From contig CM057156.1 of NCBI GenBank assembly GCA_029962745.1, forward strand, positions 712,942 through 776,941: DNA of 64,000 nucleotides. The letters are read 5' to 3'. The notes below the pieces were generated by a model that was given only the letters and a program-made list of their open reading frames with translations, did not search any database and was not told the DNA's origin. The stretch's first letter is position 1; each line of letters opens with the position of its first letter. The DNA comes from Echinometra lucunter (taxonomy: Eukaryota; Echinodermata; Echinoidea; Camarodonta; Echinometridae). Shown in pieces: positions 34,501-43,855 of the stretch. The position numbers and the translations under genes are program-made.

Positions 34501-35482
34501 TAGTGGCTCGTGATCTTTTATTTGAGCTTTGAAATGAGTTTGATGCGCATCTACATGTAATTAAGCCATCGACTACTGAATTTTTCATGCCCATAGGCTT
34601 AATACAGAGGCCAGCCGATTCCAGCAGTGAAAGAGAAACGCACATGTTAAATTTGAAAATAAGTAGCTATATGGTATAGTGAAGAAGACTTTGCCCAGTA
34701 GAGATCAGCTTGTGCATAGATGACTATTTGACTTTTCAAAAGGGCAGGGCATGAGCCATTTTCCCCCCTTCTTTTTACAGAATTCTTGGTGCAATAATGC
34801 TTATGACAATGAAGATATATACCATAATCTGTTCTTTGTCGAATATTTTTGCTTCCCCCTTTTTTTCCCTCCCTTATATGTCATTTATTTGCAGTTACTT
34901 ATTCATTTCATGAATGGCAGTTTGCAGAAAGTAACTGTATTTGTAGAATCATGATTTGTGTGTATCTTACATTGCAGTATTATTTCCCGTTATTTCCCTG
35001 GAAACGCAGAAAATTAATGTTTTTTGTCTTGTTTCAATGCTGCAGATTGGTTTGTAATTTTTGTCAAGCGAAGATTCGATTAAGATCAGATTAGATTAGA
35101 TTAGATTAGATTTGATGCAATTAGAATAGATTAGATTAGATTTCTAGCTGTTTTCCCATGAGATGAAATTCTGTAGTTTTCCAGTTGATTTTTCTTGTGT
35201 TTGCTACAAGTAAGGAGTACAAGTAATGACAGCACTATGCATGTATAATTGTAACTGCCCCATTTCCTTGCTGTTTGATGTCTTATGTGCCATGTATTTT
35301 TCAGCACTTTATGATATTTGACTATTCACATTGTAATTGCACCATCCAATCGGAGAAAATCAAACAAAAAACAAACATACAGTATAGTGACCTATTTCCA
35401 GTTTTCATAACAGAGAATGCTTCTTAAGCAATCACGTGCATTTTCTTGAAGATTTGCCCAGAATATCCTAATGATCAGTTTA

Positions 35483-35724
35483 GTATAATAATAATAATAT
35501 ATAGTTCTTGTATAGCGCATATCACATTATGATATAACGTCTTTATGCGCTTCCAAAGGACTGATATTATTACCCCAGCTTTAGCCCGGCAGCCTTTTAC
35601 AGCGCGCAAGCATTTCAAGGAATGAATTCCTGCCAGGTACCCATTCACCTCACCTGGGTTGAGTGCAGCACGATGTGGATGAATTTCTTGCTGAAGGAAA
35701 TTAACGCCATGGCTGGGATTCGAA
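35483..35724 (-). mobile_element. tRNA-derived SINE, minus orientation, head truncated
   Basis: The body and tail are almost identical to 9674-9900 (ATATAGTTCTTGTATAGCGC, CAGCCTTTTACAGCGCGCAA, TTGAGTGCAGCACGATGTGG). It breaks off at GCTGGGATTCGAA, so most of the tRNA-like head, including its A-box part, is missing. It carries GCCAGGTACC, which the other copy lacks. Confidence 0.75.
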
Positions 35725-36694
35725 TGTGTTTTTATATGTGGCACAATATTTGGGTTGCTGGAAGTTTTAAAATCAAATATTAAATGAAATTAACAGAGTT
35801 GTAGCCAAAACACCTTCTTGGGTATGCAGCTATTATGAAATTTATAACAGCTTACTGTAGCAAGACTAAAAAAGGAAAGAAAAAGACAAATTTATACACC
35901 GACAATCAAATTATGCGCTATCATTATCAGCTAATACTAATACTATTTAGTCACATTTATAAGAAACTACATTTATAAGAAACATTCGTTTCTAATGAAA
36001 TCTTATTTAAGGACATGACAACTTCTGATTTCTATGAATTAGGACCAGAAAGCCTAAAGATAACTTGTTTTAGTATTTAAACTGTTACTGTGTAAAATAT
36101 TCTTGAATAGAGATAGTTTAAAGACCATAAGATGGATTAACTCAAGGAGAGACATATGAAAACAAGTTGCATTTGTATTCATCTTTTACGTGGAAGAATA
36201 ACAGAACTGAAATCACCTTGGAAATGAAACAGATATTTCCATTTTGTATCTTTGCAGTCAAAATTTCTTGGAAGTTTTGTTGCATTCACTCTCAGATGGT
36301 TTTGCTTATTTCAGGCAGTTTGCATTAATGTATTCAGCTTTTTAAAGAAAAGGTTATGATCTGAATATTTTTTTTTATTTGATCTTGTTGATCAGTAAGG
36401 ACCAATGCCGTGCTTGAAAAGGGCAGTTCAAATGTTTTGTAATGAATCGAAATTATTCAGACAGCATTAAGTGTTCATTAATGTGTAACTTTGATGACAT
36501 GTTCAATTGCATGAATTGGTATTTGTATCATGTATCATATAGTATGTTTTTTCCCTCTTTTTCAAAGGGAGCAATTATTAATTTTTGTTGAAAGAAAAGT
36601 TTTGGAAAATCAGACCTGTGGAAGCACTTTATTTTTCAACATCAGATTATGAATATTACATTAGTCCCTTGAAGGATTTTCAAACATCGTTATA

Positions 36695-37482
36695 AACACA
36701 ACAAAAAAAAGTAACTCCCCCCTAATTCAAAGTAGCATAGCTTTTTAACGAAAAAGTTTTGAGCAAAATGATTTGGCAGGAGTGTTCCTTCACTTATTGA
36801 CTTACTTCTGTGTGAAAATGAGATTGATCCGTCAACTCATGCATGAGTGAGCAAACATTAAAGGCAAAAATGTCACTTTTCAAAAGTCGCAAGAGTCATT
36901 TTGGGGCTCTGCGAAACAAACCTGTGGCAAATTTGAATTCTTCCATTGTTTGATCCAGTCATGCCTATCCCTGACACTTTTCATGTTTATCACAGTTTGG
37001 GTGAACACAGTTTTTTTTAAGAAAAATGATGTTCAGCCATCCTAAATCTGCAAAATCCATTCAGTTTGTGAAAAAACTGGCATCAACGAACATTAGTCAG
37101 CACATTATGTGAAAATACCAGGTATTCGTGTTTTCCGGCATTAAACAGTAAGTTTTCAGTATTTATTGCTTCATCGTTCGCAATTTTGTCACTCAACCAT
37201 GGCACAACCTCGAAAAACATCAACAACACTTAAAAAAACGCCAGAAAAATCTTGTTTCACAAAACCCCCAAAATGACTCTTGTGACTTTTGAAAAGTGAC
37301 ATTTTTGCCTTTAATGTCTGCTCACTCAAGCATGACTTGACAGATCAATCTCATTTTCAAACAGAAGTTAGTCAATAAGTGTAGGAACACTCCTGTCAAA
37401 TTATTTTCCTAAAAACTTCTTCATTAAAAAGTTATGCTATTTTGAATTAGGGGGGGGGGGGGTGTTACTTTTTTGTTGTGTT
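36695..37482. mobile_element. Foldback element with about 210-bp inverted arms
   Basis: The left arm starts near AACACAACAAAAAAAAGTAA and includes GGCAAAAATGTCACTTTTCA. The right arm contains TGAAAAGTGACATTTTTGCC and ends GTTACTTTTTTGTTGTGTT. The arms differ by scattered substitutions and the C/G run length. The central 360 bases are unrelated to the arms and show no gene. Confidence 0.75.
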
Positions 37483-38675
37483 CAGTTATTTTGAGACCTG
37501 AATATGTATACTAGTAATCAACGAATTCAGCATTGTCTGTCTTCATCCAAAACTGTTCTTGTACTGTCTTTATCAACTTCAAATTCACTGTGTAGTCAAT
37601 TTTATTTTGGCAAATTTAACAAATATATTAATTTCTCTTTTAATGCCCCTCTTCACATTAATAATGCATAAGTTAAACCAAACCCAGCTAACTCCTCTCC
37701 TATTTTGACTTTAATGTATGTCAATTCGAAAAAGTTAATTTGTGTTCTATAATCTTTTCTAATTGTACCCGATTGTTGCAGAGTGATTTTCACTTCAGTT
37801 AAATTTCAAGGAGAAAACAATATGCCTACTCTCTCGAGCATTGCATGCGAGAAAGACTTGATGGAATATATTTGAGAGTGAAATAACACAACTAATGATA
37901 GCTTATTGTGCACCATCATATCTTGCCATTTAATTTCTTCGGTGAATTCAAATCTTAAAGTGGCCAATTTGATGATTTGGGAGTGTTGAAGTGGAAGTAC
38001 TTTTTCTTGAAAGTGATGAATACTGCAGGAATTAATAACATTTATTCCTCATAGAAGAATGAAATTCCTTCCCTCCATTTCTGTGTAAGAATTTCTTCCT
38101 GTATTTTAAAAAGATTTCAGATGACATTTTTTTTTCTCATACAACTCTTTTCCCATTTTTTGGTGACATTTAAACACAAATGAAGTTATCTTTGATGTTA
38201 CAGCATGAATTATTATTTGAGATTTCATGAATTCAGGCATCGGCCTATTCTATTCAAATTTCATTGTTTTGTGCAAAATTGCTCATTGTACATACATTAT
38301 GGTCACTCCTCTTTTCTAAATCTTGAAGAGGAATTTTATGAAAATGAATATTTTTTTTGAAAAACAAATTCTGAATTGAATCTTCTTTGAATAAAGTGAA
38401 GAGACATCGACATACCATTCCTTTACTCTGCCTGAGCTTGTTTCAAAATGTATTTGGAATGTAAATATCGATCTTATTTATATGAGATGGAAATTTTTTG
38501 TGCAAAGAAGAACAATGGGAAGTATGAGGTGCATTGTTTTGGTTCTATTTGCATTTGTAATCGATTTAATGCAGTTAAAGACATTGTTGGTGTGTCTTTG
38601 TTTCATGATCAATGGTTCCTCTTTTTTGTATATCATGTTAGAAGTAAGGATAGGAGATGACATTTGTGAAATCCA

Positions 38676-38823
38676 GGGCCCCCGTCTCATAAAAGTTATC
38701 CAGTAACAACTGCCATATTTCGATGATAAATTTGCACTCTGCCAATCAGATGGAAGGATTTCAGAAGCTTATAACAGTTACTGCAACTTGTTATTGATAA
38801 CAAGTTTTATGAAACGGAGGTCC
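38676..38823. mobile_element. Small GGGCCCC-type MITE, copy 1
   Basis: Inverted ends GGGCCCCCGTCTCATAAAAG and GTTTTATGAAACGGAGGTCC enclose about 100 bases including CCAATCAGATGGAAGGATTT. The same family is at 53225-53372 in an intron of NAA35. Confidence 0.7.
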
Positions 38824-39036
38824 TGATGGCCTTCTCGCGAGACCTTCCTGAGCAGTATCCCACTTAGGACCATTGATATTCTGGAAGACATTATCAGCAT
38901 TGTAGAGCTAGAAGGTCAGAACTCCCACCATTTTGCATAGAGTTGATATCCATCTGAATCGCAATAGAAACTATTTGCTTTTGAAATCAAAGCTCTTTGT
39001 GCTCATTTTATCTGAATAATGTATAAACTAGCTTGG

Positions 39037-39393
39037 TACAGTGGAACCTCATTATAAAGAACACTGATTTAACAAACTCTCTTTACAACAAGGTTATTTT
39101 GCCGGTCCCACTTCTTTGTATTTTATTCTTAGCCCCGATATAACAAGGTTCCGATATAAAGAGGTTATTTCCTTGGTCCGGAGGAGTTTGTTATAACGAG
39201 GTTTGCCTGTAGTACAGTGGAAAGTCATTATAACAAGGTCCTTGGCACCACCAAAATTACCTTGTTATAGCAGGAAACTTGTTATATCAGGGTTAAAAAA
39301 ACAATAGAATATAAAGAGCTGGGACCGGAATATTACCTTGTTATATCAGGGATATTGTTATATCAGATCTCTTTATACAGAGTTTCCACTGTA
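39037..39393. mobile_element. Composite mariner/pogo-like MITE
   Basis: Two head-to-tail units begin TACAGTGGAACCTCATTATA and TACAGTGGAAAGTCATTATA; the second ends GAGTTTCCACTGTA. The interior repeats GATATAACAAGGTT motifs in both directions. A related fragment is at 23797-23966. Confidence 0.65.
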
Positions 39394-39834
39394 ATGGTCC
39401 TGGATGGGATATTTCGGGTCAGTTGTCCAGGATGTAACTTTCTCAGGGGTAGTTGACCTGGACGTGCGAAGAGAGCATATAAATGTGTACTTGTACAAGT
39501 GCTCTGTACTTGCTAAGCTTTTAAGACGCCTTGCTCACTTTTGAATTCAAGTATAGGAATTGCAATAGAGACTTCAGAACAATTCGTTGGATTCTGCATT
39601 TCATGAAATTGACTTGTATGGTCTATGAACTAATGTTTGTTACTTGTAGATTAGTAAATCAAGGCCCTCCATAAAATGTCATATTATTATCACTTCCTTT
39701 GTCAGTACAAACATTTCGCTTGTGACCGTGTCATTTATCGACCTAGCTTGCTATGCATGATAGCATAGCAGACTTTTTGCTACTCAACTCTCTTTAAATT
39801 ATTGATGTCTTCATGTAGACAAGTAAGACATTGT

Positions 39835-40384
39835 TTAAAGGCAAAGTCCACCCCAAAAGTTTCACTGTTTCAATAAAAGGAGTTAAATTAGAACAACATT
39901 CTAAAAACAGAAATGAGTGAAATCGGTCAAAGAATAAGAAAATTACACTCATTTACATTTTCTAGTAAATTACTCTCAGCTCTGCAAATTGGCAACACTG
40001 ATGACATCATATGCGAGCAGCTCTCCATTCACTTTGTACATGAAATTTTACATTTTCTCAATTTTCTTGGAAGTAATACATTTTCTCACCTCATAGTCAA
40101 AGTATGTAATGTAAAAAGCAATTCTTGTGAACATACATTGACTGTGAAGAAAGAAAATTGAGAAAATGTGAAATTTCATGTACAAAGTGAATGGAGAGCT
40201 GCTCACATATGATGTCATCAGTGTTGCCAATTTGCAGAGCCGAGAGTAATTTACTAGAAAGTGTCAGTGAGTGCAATTTTCTTATTCTTTGACCGATTTT
40301 GCTCATTTCTCTTTTAAAATGCTGTTCAAATTTAACTCCTATTATTGAAACGGTGAAACTTCTGGTGTGGACTTTGCCTTTTAA
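39835..40384. mobile_element. TTAA-flanked foldback element with about 240-bp arms
   Basis: Reads TTAAAGGCAAAGTCCACC at the left and GTGTGGACTTTGCCTTTTAA at the right. Arms of about 240 bases are near-perfect inverse copies (GATGACATCATATGCGAGCA against TGCTCACATATGATGTCATC). The arms code for similar short peptides on opposite strands only because they mirror each other. Confidence 0.8.
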
Positions 40385-41680
40385 GAATGGATGTGTTTTC
40401 ACTATTTACCTCAAGTTTGTTTGTTGATCTTGTATGTTTCCCGTCGTCACCAACTACCCTGCACTCATTGTACATTATGTAAATGGAAAGTTCAAAGGAC
40501 TCTAAGAATACACAAAGATGTCACATATTTAATATTAAAAACTTCAAAGATAACTCTTGCTGTGTTCCTGTGTCATATATGACAGTGTATATCAGTGGTA
40601 CAGTGGGTTAATCATTACAAATTACACCTGAGGACCATAAATACATCACAAGCATTAGATGCTTTATTAACACTTATATGTATACAATTTTTTTTTCTAA
40701 TGTTTACATACACAAAGTAAAAGAGAAGCATGACCACAGACACAGAAACGGAGAATATTACTTATAGACCGATCCAGAAATCGATTTGTGGGCAGCGCCA
40801 TTACTGTGATGTCCCCAAGTTAGTGTGTATCACAGTGCGTATGTAACTCTATTGTTGGTAATGGATTTCTTTACTGCGCACGCAACCAAAGATCACAAGT
40901 GCACGCTTTGAGTGGTACAAAGTACAAACGGCTGTGGGACGCCACAGAAATGCACTGCACCAACTCTATGGGGACACCGCAGTTTTGGCGGATCATCTGC
41001 TGCCCTCAACAATAAGCTAGATCGGTCAAAAAGGCAATATCAATTCAAATAAAATAAATTGTTTACACTCTGGTAAACTGACAGATTTAGTTTGAATATG
41101 AGAATCCCTACAGGCTGCAGCTTCTCATACAAATGAATATAAGGTTATGCCATGTCAAATCACCCAATGGATTAAACCCCACCCTCTCCAAATTGGTTCA
41201 TATTTTGTGTACAGAGTAATTTTCACTGAAAAAGCAGAAATTTTAATTTATAGCGCAATCGGATCGACCGTTCTCGCGCTATGACGCCCCTTTTTGTGAT
41301 TTTGACCAAAATTGGCCCCGCCCTCCAATGTTTAAATTACCGTATTTTGGCAACCACATGGCCAAATCACTTGATATTTGTGTCTGAAATATAATTATAC
41401 AAACAATCCAAATCTGGCATTATTTATGATGCAGTTGCATTGTAAAGTCAAATGACCTTTTGAACTTGCCTATGACCTTGAATTTGACCTTGTGGATCAT
41501 GTGGCATTGAGATGAATTTATGTGAAAATGATGAGCAACATAACGAGTTACAGTAAAAACCGATAAACGCCATTTTTGAAAATTTTGAAGTAAGGTCACT
41601 GTCATAGTACAAAATAATACTTTTCAAATGATACATGGCTAATTACATATTATATGTATAGTGCATGCTCTGGAGTTGAA

Positions 41681-42129
41681 TATACCGCAATATGTGCATC
41701 CATAGCTTTAGAATTTCTCAAGTGCATTACATGTCACCGAGGCCGTAGGCTGAGGTGAGATATAATGCACGAGACAAATTCTATATCTATGGATGCACAT
41801 TTTATGGTATATTTGAAGAAAATGAGCATGTGCTATGTGTTATATAAGATGGGAAACTGCTTGTGGAAGCTCACCAAACTACAAACATTGAAACATCTAT
41901 CATCACAGGTCAGAAAGCATGGCACGTACAAAAGTGTATGGGACTGCGCATCCAAACACCTTGCGCTCACCCACTGTTACCATGGGTTTCAGTACGAACT
42001 TCATGACCCTATGGGATTTTGTACAAGAACAAGCAAGCAATATAACCCGTTATATACCACGGTCGTGGCCATATTATGCAAAGGCATCTGACCAATCAGA
42101 AACCTTTTAATTAACCCATCTTATATAAA
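41681..42129. repeat. Inverted-repeat elements
   Basis: Positions 41681-41811 form an imperfect hairpin: TATACCGCAATATGTGCATC against GATGCACATTTTATGGTATA. Just right of it, TTATATAAGATGGG (about 41841) pairs with CCCATCTTATATAA (about 42114). A 108-codon open frame across this stretch has no recognisable similarity and no gene context. Confidence 0.6.
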
Positions 42130-42782
42130 GGTACATTGTTGAAGTTATGGTCAAAAGTATCAAATATTTTCTAATTGTTTTATTTTTCTTGATCGTTGAA
42201 TTACAAATATCTCAATTTGACAAAAATATATCATTTTTTGCATTTAAACTCTTCATATATTCTACATCATGTGAAAAAAATTAAAGGTATGCTATTTTTG
42301 GTTTCCTTTCCAGATCTCCATGATGTAATCATATTTCAGGCAAAAGTATGATAGCTGCGTAGAACGAACATGTATGCACATAGAGGGAAACAGTTCATTC
42401 CTCTTACATCAATGTACAATACTTGTACATAGATTTCATCTAGTTGAGAATTGCTATATATTCTTATATATTAATGTGGAAAAAAGCTTGCCATCCACAT
42501 CAGGTAAAAACTGAAAAACAAAGACTGTATTCAGATCAAACTTTTGCAACATATCTTGGAAAACTGACTTAAAATAAGCACCAATAAGAACGTTTACACC
42601 ATATAAACATGCATGGCAGTAAGCTTTTTAAAGGCTCCGGTCTAAAGGAAATTGTAAACATGATGACTGAGAAATTTTCAATTTTATCTGTAGTATCACT
42701 TTTTAGTTGCCACCGCACCAGCTTCGAAACATGGGGATGTTTGATGCGTAGCAATTGTGGATTCCACTTTCACTCAATTTCA

Positions 42783-43714
42783 AATCAGCTTATTGATAGG
42801 AAAAGTCTGATGTTTCATAAAATTGAACTGCTGGGGCACTTGTGACTCTCTCTTGCACGAAACAAGCTTAATGATGGGGAAAGTCCGATGTGTGGTGAAA
42901 TCATACTATGGGGGTGCTTGCAAGTCTCTCTTGCACTAAACAAGCTTAATGATGGGGAAAGTCTGATGTGTGGTGAAGTCAAATTGTGGGGGCATTTGTG
43001 AGTCTCTGTTGCACTAAACAAGCTTAATGATGGGGAAAGTCCGATGTGTGGTGAAATCAAACTGGGAGCGCTTGTGAGTCTCTCTTGCTCTAAACAAGCT
43101 TAATGATGGGGAAAGTCCGATACGTGGTGAAATCATACTGTGGGGGCGCTTGTGAGTCTCTCTTGCTCTAAACAAGCTTAATGATGGGGATGTCCGATGT
43201 GTGGTGAAATCATACTGTGGGGGCGCTTGCAAGTCTCTGTTGCACTAAACAAGCTTAATGATGGGGAAAGTCCGATGTGTGGTGAAATCATACTGTGGGG
43301 GTGCTTGCAAGTCTCTGTTGCACTAAACAAGCTTAATGATGGGGAAAGTCCGATGTGTGGTGAAGTCAAATTGTGGGGGCATGTGTGAGTCTCTGTTGCA
43401 CTAAACAAGCTTAATGATGGGGAAAGTCCGATGCGTGGTGAAATGATACTGTGGGGGCGCTTGTGAGTCTCTCTTGCTCTAAACAAGCTTAATGATGGGG
43501 AAAGTCCGATGTGTGGTGAAATCACACTATGGGGGCATTTGTGAGTCTCTATTGCACTAAACAAGCTTAATGATGGGGAAAGTCCTCTGTTGTGTGGTGA
43601 AGTCAAACTGTGGGGCGCTTGTGAGTCTCTCTTGCGCTAAACAAGCTTAATGATGGGGAAAGTCTGATGTGTGGTGAAATCAAACTGTGGGGGCGCTTGT
43701 GAGTCTCTCTTGCG
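42783..43714 (-). repeat. 78-bp tandem array of the NAA35 C-terminal codons and stop
   Basis: Downstream of the NAA35 stop (minus strand) lie about twelve further copies of a unit made of the last 25 codons plus TAG. The TAG positions (lowest coordinate) are 43637, 43557, 43479, 43401, 43323, 43245, 43168, 43090, 43014 and 42936. At 42858 the codon is TCG, and the outermost unit is diverged. Spacing is 78 in most steps, with 76, 77 and 80 where small indels occurred. Each unit can be read as a form of [15 protein letters not shown] followed by TAG. They should be untranslated because the first TAG stops translation. Confidence 0.93.
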
Positions 43715-43855
43715 CTAAACAAGCTTAATGATGGGGAAAGTCCGATGTGTGGTGAAATCAAACTGTGGGGGCGCTTGGGAGTCTCTTTTGTGTCCTCCGA
43801 CAAGTAACCTCAGCACTACATTGTTTGTCTTGGCAACCCTGATGAGGCTCTGGAT
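43715..43855 (-). CDS. NAA35: NAA35 exon 15, C terminus
   Basis: The acceptor is TTTGTTAG and the stop TAG is at 43717-43715. It encodes residues 696-741, with [20 protein letters not shown], then [21 protein letters not shown]'s core (human ends with PPEFDFSAHKYFPVVKLV). The final 25 codons and stop are the founder of the 78-bp array downstream. Confidence 0.94.
   Translation of the reverse strand: MQSLIRVAKTNNVVLRLLVGGHKRDSQAPPQFDFTTHRTFPIIKLV

Larger units (their letters stand above)
31588..43714. other. Convergent intergenic region and 3' UTRs
   Basis: About 12 kb separate the stop codons of the receptor (plus) and NAA35 (minus). I see no further coding exon. The first kilobases are probably receptor 3' UTR, but I cannot fix the poly(A) site; an AATAAA occurs at about 38389. 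For NAA35, AATAAA on the minus strand near 42179-42184 is a candidate signal that would place the whole 78-bp array in the 3' UTR. Between lie a CT-rich tract (about 32160-32310), a GATTA repeat near 35085-35150, a SINE fragment, several inverted-repeat elements listed separately, and a possible weak element at about 40764-41026. Confidence 0.6.

Noticed and set aside
39913..40402. Two similar peptides on opposite strands suggesting a duplicated gene pair
   Set aside because: They are the two arms of one foldback element read outward; similarity follows from the inverted repeat.
41765..42091. 108-codon frame beginning MHETNSISMDAHF
   Set aside because: It spans two inverted-repeat elements, has no similarity I recognise and no splice context.
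43020..43090. The unit encoding [21 protein letters not shown] as the true NAA35 end
   Set aside because: The unit at 43715-43792 continues upstream into VGGHKRD and the exon 15 acceptor, so it is the real end. The other unit has a 2-base deletion and lies after several stops.
42815..43803. Minus-strand frames with repeated [26 protein letters not shown] peptides as a repeat protein
   Set aside because: This is the wrong frame of the 78-bp NAA35-derived array; the founder frame ends in TAG in nearly every unit.
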